28,379 nt of DNA from Ilyonectria destructans (GCA_020740775.1 JAHEWK010000058.1:1-28379), one strand, 5' to 3'; shown: positions 1-9,755, numbered from the stretch's first letter. Numbers and translations: made by a program. The notes: generated from the letters alone by a model not told the origin.

Positions 1-160
1 AGCTTGTAACTCGATGCAGGCTTAAATATTATAATATTGAGGTATTTGGAGACTTTTAAGGTAGCTAGTTAGTTATTTATTAGAAAGTTTTAATTTTTTT
101 TAAAAAGAATTGTAAAAATATTATATTTATATTTATTTATATTTATATTTTATTATATTT
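1..160. other. AT-rich island at window edge
   Basis: Almost pure A+T with runs of T and repeated TATTTAT units and no usable reading frame. It resembles the other AT-rich islands in this window (about 2805-2990, 6410-6525, 8165-8290, 15900-16060 and 21610-21780), which look like RIP-degraded transposon remains. The sequence alone does not say what element it came from. Confidence 0.5.
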
Positions 161-164
161 CTAT

Positions 165-400
165 TTTCTTTCTCTTTCTCTTTCTCTTCTTTTTTTTTTT
201 TTTCATCTTTCTCTTTCTCTTTCTTTTCTCTTTCTCTTTATCTTTCTTTCTTTTCTCTTTCTCTTTCTCTTTCTCTTTCTATTTCTCTTTCTTTTCCTTT
301 CTCTTTCTCTTTCCTTTCTCTTTCTCTTTCTCTTTCTCTTTCTCTTTCTCTTCTCTTTTCTCTTCTTTTTTTCTCTTTCTCTTTCTCTTCTCTTTCCGTG
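165..400. repeat. CT-rich hexanucleotide microsatellite
   Basis: About 230 bp of interrupted CTTTCT/TTTCTC repeats, pyrimidine on the plus strand and purine on the minus. The minus strand is open only because the repeat encodes Arg/Glu/Lys runs; this is not a gene. Long homopurine-homopyrimidine tracts can form triplex DNA. Confidence 0.9.
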
Positions 401-1060
401 GCCTCGCCCCTCCCCCCTGGGCTTCTCCTACCCGCCTCTCTCTCCGTCCCTTTCCGGTTCCCTTTTCCGCACCGACTGGTTTCTAGGCTGTACGCTGTGT
501 AGTTGAGTGTTCCTCGCGGGTGCTCACTCTCACCGTAGCCCCGATGTGCTTGGCACTGGAGTGCAGTAGTCGCAAGGACCAGAAATCGATTCATATATGT
601 TATTGCCCCAAGGACACCTTCCCAATGGAACCAGACCGCGCCCCATCGGGTCGAGGTGGGTGGTGGCTACCGACCGGGTCCACCGAGATGTCCACTGAAA
701 TCCGGGAGAATACCTTGCTTCTCAGCCTTAGTGTGGGTGTCGTCAAAAAGAGAGAGGCTGTTTATGGTGCGGTTGATCTCATGCAGTCTTTAAAGCCTTC
801 GACTTACTCTGGTACTTGTTAGTCTATCTATCCGTGAACCCCTACGTCCTCACCGTAGCATGCAAAGAAGCGTGTGTGTAAATGGGTTTTCATTTTGAAA
901 CAAAATCTAACAAGAAGTGATAGGCCACGGATATCCGTCAAAACCAAGGCATAAACCAGTCCCTAAAAGCCCCCCAAACTCCTGTGGCTTCATTGCCATC
1001 CGCCATGCCTAGCTCTAATGGCCTCTCTTCTACTGCGACCGGCAAAACCTGGCTCTTTTA
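401..1060. other. No gene recognised
   Basis: Mixed-composition DNA. The only frame of any length (520-822, plus, 100 aa) has no recognisable domain and biased, unlikely composition. The segment may hold further remains of the minus-strand pseudogene that lies to its right, but I could not follow a coherent frame past about 1075. Confidence 0.4.
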
Positions 1061-1074
1061 CCGGCGGTGCTAGC

Positions 1075-2409
1075 CGCTACGTCGGTTGCTATAGCCCAAG
1101 GGGTCACGTTCGATACCATCGTCGGGCCTATTCTCATCAGAGTAGACATCCAGGAAGGGATATTCGTCTGCAAGGGGGCAGTTTCTGGTAGCATGGGCAG
1201 CGGAGGCCTCGCAGCTAGTGCACAAGGTGCATTGGGCGTGACTCCGCATGAATCAGTCTCGTGGCTGTGATGGATGTGGCGAGAGCAGAATGCAGTTCAA
1301 GGACAATGTTGAACTTCTTGCGTCATCAGGAGTTGCGCCTGTGGAGGAAGGTATTCAGAGTTCCTTTCGCCGGTGTGGTCTCGAACCCGGGGGCCAAAGG
1401 TGGAACTCTGAAGGCCAGACTCTCTTGGATGAGGTCCACACTGAGAAGAGCGCGACATCGGATGTGGTGCCTGGAGGTAGGTAGACACGTCGGGCTGACC
1501 TGGCTTCATCAAGATCATCCTCTGTCAGGGCTTTGACACCGCGGATGTCAGAGCTCATTCTAAAAGGTGACCCTTAAGGTCAGATCCTACCCAGCGGATA
1601 TTGCAAGGTTATGGGCAAGTGTTATGCACGAGAGCGAGCGCAGCACCGGAAGCGGGCTGTCCGTGTTGTCGGCCTTGACGGAATCAAGTGGAGTGTGAAT
1701 ATAGGGGAAGATAGCGGCAAAATATCTTAAAGGCCTCGTCAAATTGCATCTTGTCGAGGGGGTTCTCAACAGTACCTAATGTACGATCGGGAGCTATAGC
1801 GATATCCACCAAGCGTTTGTTTGTGATGGACTCCAACACGTCAACGCGTCAACGTCTGTAATCGGGCCGGCTGGGGGTTCGCGTCTCTCAACGGGTGACG
1901 TGACGTAGAAGCTGCACTTGTCGCCGATCCCAGGGATATAACTTATCGGGCGATGTCTTTGCACGAGACTAGGAAGAATTGGTGTTGGGGTGTACCAGGA
2001 GAGTCTGGGAACATCACCCGCGATGGCGATGTATGTCTGCCTTGATGCCATAGATTGTTTCATCCCTGTCGGTCTCTTTCCAGATTGTAGCAGGGTTGTC
2101 AACAACGACTGCAGGCAAGGTCGTTTCAAAAAGCTCGTCGGTGTGTTTGCGGAGCATCTCGACTTCCTCGACTATGCCGCTCAGGAGGGATACTGTGCGA
2201 TGAGCATCCGACACAAAGGAGATGGCTGCTGGGGTCGGGTATTCGGGCGCGACGGCGTTGTCAAATGTGAAATTGTCAAAATTTAGGCGCTTCACATCAT
2301 CAGCAGTGAGGCCGGCAAGCCATCCAGACCCAGGACGCGAGCGACGCTTGAGTCTGTGGTCGTCTGGAGCTTTAACTGGCTCGGTGGGTTGTTTGGTATA
2401 GTACGTCAT
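1075..2409 (-). pseudogene. Decayed gene with zinc-knuckle-like C-terminal motif
   Basis: Protein-like sequence runs along the minus strand but jumps frame several times. From the Met codon at 2409 it reads a charged N-terminus and a stretch rich in Asp/Glu to about 2015. It then shifts frame near 2040, and again at 1839-1854, where a perfect 8-bp tandem duplication (CGTCAACG twice) breaks it; ignoring one copy joins the two protein-like stretches. Further shifts follow near 1700 and 1560. Near the 3' end (about 1173-1232) a Cys-X2-Cys-X5-His-X4-Cys cluster resembles a CCHC zinc knuckle whose normal spacing is X4, followed by an acidic tail ending near 1075. An open frame also extends 5' of 2409 to 2667, but its composition is leader-like. 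I do not recognise the family. Zinc knuckles suggest nucleic-acid binding; this is inference. Some jumps could be introns, but no good splice sites were seen. Confidence 0.5.
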
Positions 2410-2667
2410 AAGATTGGTTGGTAGAGGTAGGGAGGGTAGGGAGTAGTGGCGGGTAGTTGTGGTACCGGTTGAGTCATGGAGTTTGGATATCTGGGGGAGC
2501 GTAGAAGGTGTTGTCGAGAGAGAAGGGAGTATGAAGAAGTGCGTTTGTGGCGAGTTTGGGGAGAGCTGTGCGATGCTCATGATGAGGTGGTTTGTTATTG
2601 GTGTTGAGGTCGCCACCGGGGGCGAAGACGGAGGCGCCATGTGCCAGCTGTCAACAGGTGGCAGCAC

Positions 2668-3239
2668 ATGCGCTATGGAATCACTTCTTCGTTTGTTGCC
2701 TGTGTTCTTCAGGTAACATCATCAGAAAAGTAGAAGAGTATTGCTATGCGCAAAGTCCCCTCATGTCAACCGCAGGCAGACTATTGAAGAGTACATTCTT
2801 AGACCCTAAGCCTACATTTCTTACCAGACTTTATCTAATAAATAAAAACTTTTTTATTATGAGGGGATAAATCCTAAAACTAAGGATTGTAAAAACGTTG
2901 TTTTCTAAACTACTGACGACCGTGGATAGAATCATTCTTATTTGCGTCAAAGAATACGCTTCAGTTAAGTCCCTCTTCTGCAACAATTGTGACTGTTTGC
3001 TACCTTAGACGCGGGGATTTCTGTTTGCTCGTTGTGTTTCGTTTGCTCTTTTCGCACTTTTCCCGTTTCGTTCGTCTCAGACTTCTCCCGTTTCCTTCCC
3101 CTCACACTTTTCCCATTTTATTCCTCTCACACTTTGCATTATAACCCGACAAAGTCTCTCTCGACACAGTCTCAGGTTTAAAGCTGGCGACAGAGTCGTT
3201 GGTATATATATCACTCGACAAGACCTCACACTCTCTCTT
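2668..3239. other. Gene-free spacer with AT-rich island
   Basis: No credible reading frame. About 2805-2910 is A+T-rich with several TTTATTA-type runs and CCTAAG/CTAAGG words that recur in the other AT islands. From 3050 the DNA has repeated CACTTTTCCC/TTCG(T)CTC words, a degenerate direct repeat of about 40 bp, and then becomes CT-rich just before the RecQ fragment. Confidence 0.4.
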
Positions 3240-3775
3240 TCTCCTCTCTGGCCCTGCAGGCCGCAATTTCAATGGTGAGGCAGTCGATGCCATTCTCATT
3301 TGAAGGCAACCCGGTTTTCCAATCAACAAGTTCACGGACAAGGGGCGCCGCCGACGCGCCCTCGCCAGCTACCTCGACGGCGAACAAAGAACCGACTGCT
3401 TGCCCAACGAGGCCAGGTGCGACAACTGCGCCATCAATATGATGCAACGGATGATGGCGATCCAATCGTCGTCGACAAACCAGCCACCGACTCCGCAGCC
3501 TTTATCCAACAGCGCAAAACGGACAAGGCAAGAAGATGATTTGGAAAACCCCATAAGTACGTACAACCAGACGCACTCAAGGAAATCAGGCGAGCGACTC
3601 GCCCATCGACCACGACAACACACACACGGCAGACCTTGTTGGGTAACATGAAGCAGACATTGTTCAAAACCAGGCCGCCGAACAGTATTATATAAAAGAG
3701 CTCTCTGGACTTGAACAAACACTCTTGGCACTCCAAAATGAAGGAATCTGTCCCCTGTCGGCCAACTGTATGTTA
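3240..3775 (+). pseudogene. RecQ-type helicase C-terminal fragment (zinc-binding region)
   Basis: In one plus frame (about 3330-3500) the sequence reads an Arg-rich helix, then Leu-Ala-Ser-Tyr-Leu-Asp-Gly-Glu, a Cys, and Arg-Cys-Asp-Asn-Cys. This is the layout of the RecQ zinc-binding subdomain in fungal RecQ-family and telomere-linked helicases (an R-rich helix, a YLDG motif, then CxxC). A second stretch (about 3655-3775) reads a Gln/Glu/Leu-rich helix ending Gly-Ile-Cys-Pro-Leu, matching the cysteine-bearing segment further C-terminal in that family. Stops and frame changes lie between, and there is no helicase core upstream, so it is a broken fragment. A paralogous copy of the zinc region lies near 5970-6060. 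Function in life would be 3'-5' DNA unwinding; this copy cannot do it. Family call is from motif memory, without alignment. Confidence 0.6.
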
Positions 3776-3799
3776 CCTCCATCCCCGATACGAAACTTG

Positions 3800-4640
3800 G
3801 ACTGACTATCCTCAGCTTTATCGACAGTTCGGTCAACATGATCGTGATGCCTTGGGAAGCGGGAACTTCGCGCTCTCACTACCTTGCCAAGAGACCTCGC
3901 GTCATTTGACCCTGACATTGGCCGAGCAAATGAGGCAGAGAAGCAGTTGATCGCACACAGTCAACACCTTCAATGTCGGCCAGCACTAACTGCATGCTGC
4001 CTCGCTTATTCCCCTCGACTTGAATAACCTTGCAAAGGCTCTGGCTGAGGGTGATCGCGAGACATGGACTGATTATCTCCGAGGGCAAGATGAGCTGAAG
4101 CGTGCTCCTGATGAGTATGAGGTAAACAGGGCAAAGAACATGGATGGCAGCTCGTAAGCTCCTCAGCACCGCAGCAAAGTCCTGCGACGCTATCTGTGCG
4201 ACTCCAGTTGCCTTCGCGCAGCTGATGAATCACGTTCACGATCTGGATTTCACATTGCTAATCGTGGGCGAGGCCGGTCGATTTACGGAAGCTCAGTCAT
4301 TCATCTCCTTGACCAAATGCCCTCGTACGCCACACATCTTTGTGGGTGACAACACTCAGTTCGCCCCGGTTAACCTGATGAGAGACGACCGTGAGGAGCA
4401 CGACTTCTTCGGTCCTCGGCGAAATGAAGATCTTCAACGAAGCCCCAAGCTCTCTCGCCGTGTCGACGAGGAAGTAGTTGGCAGCCGTCTCTGGTGTTCG
4501 GAAACCAACGTCGGCGGTTTACGTCTTTGACGTGCAGGAGTCAACTGAGATATGGGTGGGCACATCCTTTGCCAACCCAGTCAACGCGCTGGCTGCCACC
4601 AAGCCCTACGAGCAGTCCAGGAAGCCGGCTTTCCGCCAGC
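3800..4640 (+). pseudogene. Upf1/NAM7-like SF1 helicase fragment, copy 1
   Basis: Three or more frames together encode the C-terminal part of an SF1 helicase homologous to the larger copy at 17.1-19.2 kb. About 3905-3990 and 4014-4135 match the linker before motif II. After a one-base shift near 4143 the frame continues with Ala-Arg-Lys-Leu-Leu and the Cys-Ala-Thr-Pro-Val-Ala motif. It then reaches motif II (4258-4290: Ile-Val-Gly-Glu-Ala-Gly-Arg-Phe-Thr-Glu) and motif III (about 4338-4362: Gly-Asp-Asn-Thr-Gln-Phe). A further shift leads to a domain-2A-like stretch (4510-4605) with Gly-Thr-Ser-Phe-Ala-Asn-Pro. The Walker B aspartate of motif II is Gly here (codon 4267-4269). Walker A is missing because the N-terminal half is absent. 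It begins directly after the RecQ fragment, so two unrelated helicase relics are fused end to end. Confidence 0.65.
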
Positions 4641-4712
4641 CCGTTCTATCAGTCATCCCCACACACCCACTCCTCCTGACACCCCCTACTGTCATTGAGC
4701 ACGTTCAGAGTC

Positions 4713-5625
4713 ATGGATCCCGCAGATTTGCTGCGCCAGACTCGCGCCGCCAACGGCTCTGACGCCATGTCTCCAGAAGCTTTGGTTGCTTTACTCAAGG
4801 CTGCACTCAAGGTCGCCGAAGAAGTTGTGCCCGCGCCTGGTCCCAAGCCTGCATCTGGGCCTGTTTCTGAGCCTGGTTCTGAATCTGATTCCGATATCTC
4901 TCTGACACTCCACCCTACAATCCGTTTACGACTTGGCCTGGCGCTAATTATGGGGAACAGGAAGATTTCTTCCTTGCAGTTGCCCCTCGAAACCCCGTCA
5001 AAAATGCCAATCGGAACTGCGCTCTCTTTCCCCCAGATGACTTGGAAAAGACTCGAATCGGCATAGACATTTCCCCCGAGTCCCCTGTCCAGTTGGCCTT
5101 TGTTGGAGTTAGGCATTCATTGGACTTCGGATCACATTCCCTCGCTCCTCCGACAAAAGCTACGCGATGTGGTATGACTCGCCTCAGGGTGCTCTGCTGC
5201 CTACATCTAAGCACTCCCTTCTTATCAAGTTCCCAATCGATGGTCTTGAGTGGAAACACCGATCCCTCACAGATGAAGAGTACGCCCAGCTCAAAGATCG
5301 CCTTGTACATCTTCATGCTCAGGACGTTATCGATTTCCACCTGAACCTCAAAGAAATAGCGAAGGGCCTGCATCCAGCTCAGATCTAGAAGGTCGGAAAG
5401 CAGGATATCAGCGAGTCGACGAAGTTTGTTGCCGTCGTGCGTCTTACGCCTGAATGGGTATGTGTTTCCTACCGCTGCATCTCGAGTTTATTGCTAACCT
5501 ATGCATAGCTTCATGAGTATCAGAGGTCTGTGAGTCGCGCAGTCGACAAGGCTGGAAGTACACTCAAGGATTCCAATCCTCCCGCCCCTGACGATTCCAC
5601 CACACCCGAACATGAAGTTCCTCCC
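4713..5625 (+). pseudogene. Unrecognised gene remnant retaining a canonical intron
   Basis: Starts at an ATG (4713) with a helical N-terminus followed by a Pro/Ser/Glu-rich linker (about 4830-4900). The frame shifts by one base near 4915, where a compact acidic domain continues (4918-5155), and shifts again near 5155 into a stretch open to an in-frame TAG at 5386-5388. Beyond the stop the frame reads on to 5457. There a textbook fungal intron (5458-5508: GTATGT donor, GCTAAC branch point, TAG acceptor, 51 bp) joins in frame to an exon that continues to about 5625. The intact intron with in-frame continuation shows that this was a real spliced gene; two shifts and a stop show it is now broken, unless the assembly is faulty. 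I do not recognise the domain. It lies between SF1 and RecQ fragments on the same strand, but nothing shows it belonged to either. Confidence 0.55.
5458..5508 (+). other. Intron within pseudogene
   Basis: GTATGT donor at 5458, GCTAAC branch point at about 5492-5497 and ATAG ending at 5508; 51 bp. Removing it keeps the frame across the junction (Glu-Trp / Leu-His-Glu-Tyr). Confidence 0.75.
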
Positions 5626-5749
5626 GCCAACAATACGGACAATCGCAAGCCTGCGCAGAGAGCCCATCAGCACTGGAATGCTGCTACTCTCCTACGAGAC
5701 TCAAGCCTTCTCGATGCGGTTTCTCATGCTGCCCTACGAGGCTGTATCT

Positions 5750-6092
5750 CGTTGGCACTCACCCGCCCTCGCCGCAGCGACACTTCTCTTGTGGTCGCCT
5801 CCGATACCTACTTTGAGGAATTGGGAGATTGTTCCGAGCATCATCTCGTCCACCAGTTTGGCCGCGCCGGTCGGAACCTCGACGGCGAGATTGCAGACAC
5901 CGTGCTCATCTGTAGGCGACCCAAGCATCCCGTCTACGCCTTCACCCAGCACAGCTTGACGGCTGGTCCTCGCCCACCACTTCGACGGAGGCGAACGGGT
6001 ATTGGATTGCATGACGAATGAGGCTCTGTACGACACCTGCAGCGCGAAGCTCGCAGCCCACCTGCCCGGAGCGGCCGCTCCCGCCAGGCAAT
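5750..6092 (+). pseudogene. RecQ-type helicase fragment with motifs V and VI
   Basis: In the plus frame through 5770-5930 the sequence reads Val-Val-Ala-Ser-Asp-Thr, a short acidic stretch, then His-His-Leu-Val-His-Gln and Phe-Gly-Arg-Ala-Gly-Arg. These fit RecQ motif V (VAT-x-A-F-G-x-G...VIH) and motif VI (Q-E-S-G-R-A-G-R), with the few residues between them deleted. After a frame change near 5960, the segment 5965-6060 reads His-His-Phe-Asp-Gly-Gly-Glu, Cys, Asn-Glu-Ala and then Tyr-Asp-Thr-Cys. It aligns with the zinc-binding segment of the RecQ fragment at 3.3-3.5 kb, with the first cysteine of the CxxC pair replaced by Tyr. No ATPase motifs lie upstream. The fragment is dead. The two RecQ fragments may come from one gene family inserted twice. 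Confidence 0.6.
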
Positions 6093-6588
6093 AGCCAGAG
6101 TGCTTGCAGCCCCTGTGGATAGATGCAAACAACAAATGAAGTGGCTTGATTTGCAGCAGCTCTTCCTGCATAGGATGCAGGGCGGCTATAGCGAATCGTT
6201 AGAGACAGATGGTTTGCTGTAGGAGTTATATTTCACGAGATTGAAGTCGGAATAAATTATTTGGCTTTATAAGATTGAACTTGTTGAGGGGGGATGGGAC
6301 GACACGGCAGTGGTGTCTGGAGTTTTTACATACCCATGAATAGATTCAACGTGGACGGTGTTTTTGATGCATTTGTATGTGACCTATCCATGTCTCCCAA
6401 ATTGTTCGAGTGCGACAAATCAATATTTTCCTAATAAACCCTAAGGGGCTTTACATAAAGTAGCTTATTTATAAGACCTAAGGACAATATTTTTATGTCT
6501 TTATGTTTAGTCTTATTAATTATCTGCTTGAGTTTCTCGATCTGTGTGACCTGAGACCATAGCCATTGCATGAGGCCGTGGACTTCCT
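6093..6588. other. Spacer with AT-rich island
   Basis: No gene seen. About 6410-6525 is AT-rich and repeats CCTAAG/CTAAGG and CAATATTTT words found in other islands of the window. It forms the 3' side of the minus-strand gene that ends at 6589. Confidence 0.4.
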
Positions 6589-7771
6589 TCAACAGACAAT
6601 ATCCTCAGGGCGAATGCTGCCAAATGCCAAGTCATCAGAATTGTCGCGAACATTGCGAAGAAGGTCGGTGCAAGGCTGAGTGTAGCTGAACAAATTGGAT
6701 AAGGCATCCCACCAGACGTCGTGAGAGGAATCGTCGGGAAACAGCCAAAGAGTGAAAGTAGTCAGGTTCTGGAGTTCAAGGGCTCCTTTGACTGCATCGA
6801 CAACGGTACGCAGGTCCTCTGGCTGCTCTGGTTCCATGCCAGCTGTAGAGGGAATTGACAAGATGTCGACCCAGTCGAAATCGAAGCGGAGCCTTTGAAC
6901 TGTGGAGGCAATTTTTTGAATCAAATCAGCAGGATGTCCATTGTTATTTTCCTCTGCTTCAGATGTGACCAGAGAGTCGGCAAAGAAATCGGGAACAGTC
7001 GACGAGGAATGGAGACCATCCATGCTGAGCTCATGATGCTTGTATAAAGCAGCAAGAGCATTTTGATCATGAGTGTCAACATCGTCCAGTTGGACCCTGT
7101 CCACGATACGGCGCAAGGAAAGGCTGAGTTCATGGAACTTGACCATATCGGAGGCGTGTCGGACGAAGAAGCGCAAATTCAGGTCTGGTTCGACGTAGCG
7201 TCCAAGCGAGATGTTGATTCGAACATGAAGTCCGTGGAAGGGCCCCATACCAAGACGGGAAACAGTTTCGTTCGCAAAACCCGGGAGAATGCTTCCGTTG
7301 ACGTCAACTAAAGCGAAAATCCAGCCAGTTTCAGCAGATTTCAGCCTGTTCATGCCAAATGAGGTATCGTCAACAAGCTCGCCATTATCATCGTCGTATC
7401 GAGCGATATCTCTGACCGAAGTAATCAGACGTATCTTCGACGGGTTCGTAGTGGATACGGAAGTTCTATGCAAGGGTCAGTGCATGTAATCATGAATGGT
7501 AGAAGTCAAGACCTACTAAGGTGAGTGAGGATGATGGTGATGACAGGGTCCAAGACGACTCCCGTAACATATATAAGATGCAGGCTGCAGCTTTCTCGAC
7601 AAACCGGGTAGGCTTGAGGCTAGGAAGGTTGTTCTCCAGTCCATCTGCATCGTCGTCCTGCTGTTCTTGTTCCGTGGCCTCGTCAGCCTCGTCGCACGCG
7701 AGTCTGGGCTGCTTGGCCAACCCATTCGTAACGACACGGATTACATCAGTTGTCAAGGCAATCTGTGGCAT
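6589..7771 (-). CDS. Hypothetical fungal protein, two exons
   Basis: Model: exon 1 from ATG at 7771 down to 7569, intron 7568-7466, exon 2 from 7465 to the stop at 6589. This gives 1080 coding bases (359 aa) in one frame. Support: exon 2 is a long clean frame of about 290 codons that has no ATG near its 5' end and is preceded by a good branch point (CACTGAC) and CATAG acceptor, so it needs an upstream exon. Exon 1 in the matching phase is protein-like, with an acidic Glu/Gln/Asp run in the middle. The donor used (GTTACG) is weak; the stronger GTAGGT at 7516 does not keep the frame. The frame is open about 50 codons 5' of 7771 without an ATG, reading convincing protein (Tyr-Gly-Ile-Ser-Asp-Lys), so a further 5' exon is likely. 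The protein is soluble-looking, acidic and helical, with no signal peptide or known domain. Neighbours are pseudogenes, so it may also be decaying. Confidence 0.5.
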
Positions 7772-8153
7772 TTCGCGTCGGATAACAGGGCATTTCTGGG
7801 CCTGGTCGGGAAACTTATCAGAGATGCCATACGCGGAAGGACGAAGTACTAACGAAAGGCGCCAGATACTATAAAATCCGGCATCGTCGGGACGAGGGGA
7901 CCAATGTCTTGGCGTGGATATTGCCGAATGTCAAGTCATGGAGTAATATATAGTGGTGGCGATCGAAGTGAGAATGAGTGTGATGTGGTAGGAAGAGAGG
8001 GGGAAAAAAGGGGAGGGATGAGGGAACATTAAGGGTTAGTGGGGGGGAATGGTTTGCCAGTGTTGACAACTGTAAGATGTTTGCCGTTTGGTCAAGCTGT
8101 TTGAAAGGAGCATTGCTGTTTGCAGGATGTGCTCCAATGCTGAAGGGTACCAC
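7772..8153. other. Upstream region of the 6.6-7.8 kb gene
   Basis: The minus-strand frame of the neighbouring gene stays open to about 7935 and probably contains part of a missed 5' exon. Beyond that, 7990-8050 is purine-rich (GGGGGAA and GGGAGGG runs on plus) and no independent gene is seen. Confidence 0.35.
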
Positions 8154-8325
8154 CAATACCGCGCCTAATTTTGTGGTATAGGCAATACGCTTAGCAACAT
8201 TAATTCTTAGCCTTTAGACCTCCTCATAAAGATGCTTATTTTATTTTATTAATAAAGTAAGAAACTTAGGCTTCTAGCCTATAGCCTTTATGTGTACCTC
8301 TAATTGCACACATGGATCGGTATTG
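8154..8325. mobile_element. Possible small inverted-repeat element (AT-rich core)
   Basis: A 172-bp AT-rich island bounded exactly by an 8-bp inverted repeat, CAATACCG at 8154-8161 and CGGTATTG at 8318-8325. It contains no coding capacity and carries the CTTAG/CCTATAG words of the other islands. No target-site duplication is visible, so an old MITE is only a suggestion. Confidence 0.3.
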
Positions 8326-8345
8326 TCAACCTTGTATGGACACTA

Positions 8346-8932
8346 GTAAACCGCCTGCGCAAACGACCATATCAACTACGCATAGATCACTAAAGCTTTG
8401 CTGAGGCATGGAGGGAGGAATCGCTAGACGGGACGGGATTTGCCGGTGGTGTCGTAGCTCTTGCGGTAGTCTGAGTAGATGGCGACGAGGCCCTGGATGT
8501 AGAAGATGTTGCGTCGGGCCACCCTGGAGCTGTTGAAGTACAGCCCTAGTAGCTCTGGAGCGCGAGGCAGTTGGCCGATGGTGATGTGCAGAGACCCAGT
8601 TATTGTTGTCAAGAGTTGTCAAGATGGTCAAGGAACGAAGACCCGGCTTTGTCGTCGCGGATGTCGTCGAATATGGTGGCTTGTAGGTCTGGAATCCCAC
8701 CCCACATGTCGGCTGCATCGTTGGTGGGTAGGCTTGGGGAGGGGTTTTCTCTGAGCGTCAAGTTGGATGGTTTCTGATATACTAACGGCGACGTCGGCTG
8801 CGCGGGAGGCAAGGTTCGGCTGATGGGTCCATTGAAGAAACTGTGCTCAACCAGGTTGGTACGTTCCATGTTGTTTTGATATCGTGGCAGAGTCGAGGTG
8901 GGCTTCCCGCGTCGGTGATTGCTCTCGTGCAA
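8346..8932 (-). pseudogene. Telomere-linked (RecQ-associated) helicase fragment
   Basis: The best stretch (minus, 8612 to about 8346) reads a Gly-Gln-Leu-Pro-Arg-Ala-Pro-Glu-Leu-Leu motif, then Arg-Arg-Asn-Ile-Phe-Tyr-Ile-Gln-Gly-Leu-Val, Tyr-Arg-Lys-Ser-Tyr-x-x-Thr-Gly, and after an in-frame TAG, Arg-Phe-Leu-Pro-Pro. This order (GQPxRGPELL; RNIFxxDGLV; YHKGYxxTG; HRFLPxxV) is the conserved block that precedes the RecQ core in large fungal telomere-linked/RecQ family proteins, as I remember it. A second in-frame TAG follows. The N-terminal part (8932-8615, one frame) ends at a TGA inside a perfect 10-bp tandem duplication (8605-8624), after which the frame changes. The first stop fits CAG to TAG, as RIP would make. 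No helicase core lies downstream on this strand. Clearly non-functional. Confidence 0.6.
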
Positions 8933-8995
8933 TGACGGTCAGTTGAAAAAGCATCGAGTGGTCGCACACTACCCACCAGGGGCAAATAAAAGCGA

Positions 8996-9014
8996 GCGCG
9001 CGCGTGTGTGTGTG
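8996..9014. repeat. Alternating purine-pyrimidine run
   Basis: Nineteen bases of strictly alternating GC then GT dinucleotides, followed by further TG steps. Such runs can adopt Z-DNA. It sits in the spacer between a pseudogene and CWC27 with no other signal around it. Confidence 0.6.
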
Positions 9015-9755
9015 ATGTGAAGGGTTGCCTTCAGGGTTTCAAACATGCCCAGATGGCAAACGTACATGTGACTGTGATCAAACGCGAAATTGTTAATCAC
9101 GACACTCGCAAGATACCTATGCACACTATTAGCTGTAATTAGGCTATGATGCGTGGGAAATGCAGGTATAGTTATGTTTCTGTCATGGCATGGACATTTC
9201 GGGGCCACCGCACTCCGAGCCACAACAGCGGAGAGCTCCTGGAAGTTTCTTGGAGATTCTCATGAAAATCGAAAGACCGACGGAGGTATAGAGCGCCGCC
9301 GTCACGAGCTCCTTGAAAAGTTATATTCAAAGACGCCTGCCTCCGTCGTCAGCAATGTGAAGCCAGAGGAGGCCAGTTCTTCAGGTGCTGCCCTAAGCCA
9401 CCAGGGGGGAGATAAGAAGACCGCAAAGCACTCTGTTGAGTTTGCATGTGCGATTTGTGCCGTCCTTGAAGCCATGAGCTGCCTGGTGTAGATGGCTTTC
9501 CATGCCTTGGCGTTCAAAAATACATAGCACCATCGGCGCTGGCTGGTCTCATGGTGCAGGATTGCATCAAGGGTAGTAATTTGTTCTTGATTTCGGGCTT
9601 TGAGATTTCGGCCATTGACAATTATTTACACAACTTACCTGATGTGCAACCATGGATAATTACAAAAAATGAAGATGTGTGGCAAGGCCAATATTGACTG
9701 ACAACCAAGCATACCTTGAGCTGGTCGTCGCAAAGGTATGATGATGCTGGGGTGA

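Noticed and set aside
238..594. Long minus-strand frame rich in Arg, Glu and Lys
   Set aside because: Produced by the CT microsatellite; pure low complexity.
520..822. 100-codon plus-strand frame
   Set aside because: No domain, no homology recalled, no context; likely chance.
9153..9491. 112-codon plus-strand frame
   Set aside because: Partly protein-like but no domain, continuation or splice signals; cannot be supported as a gene.
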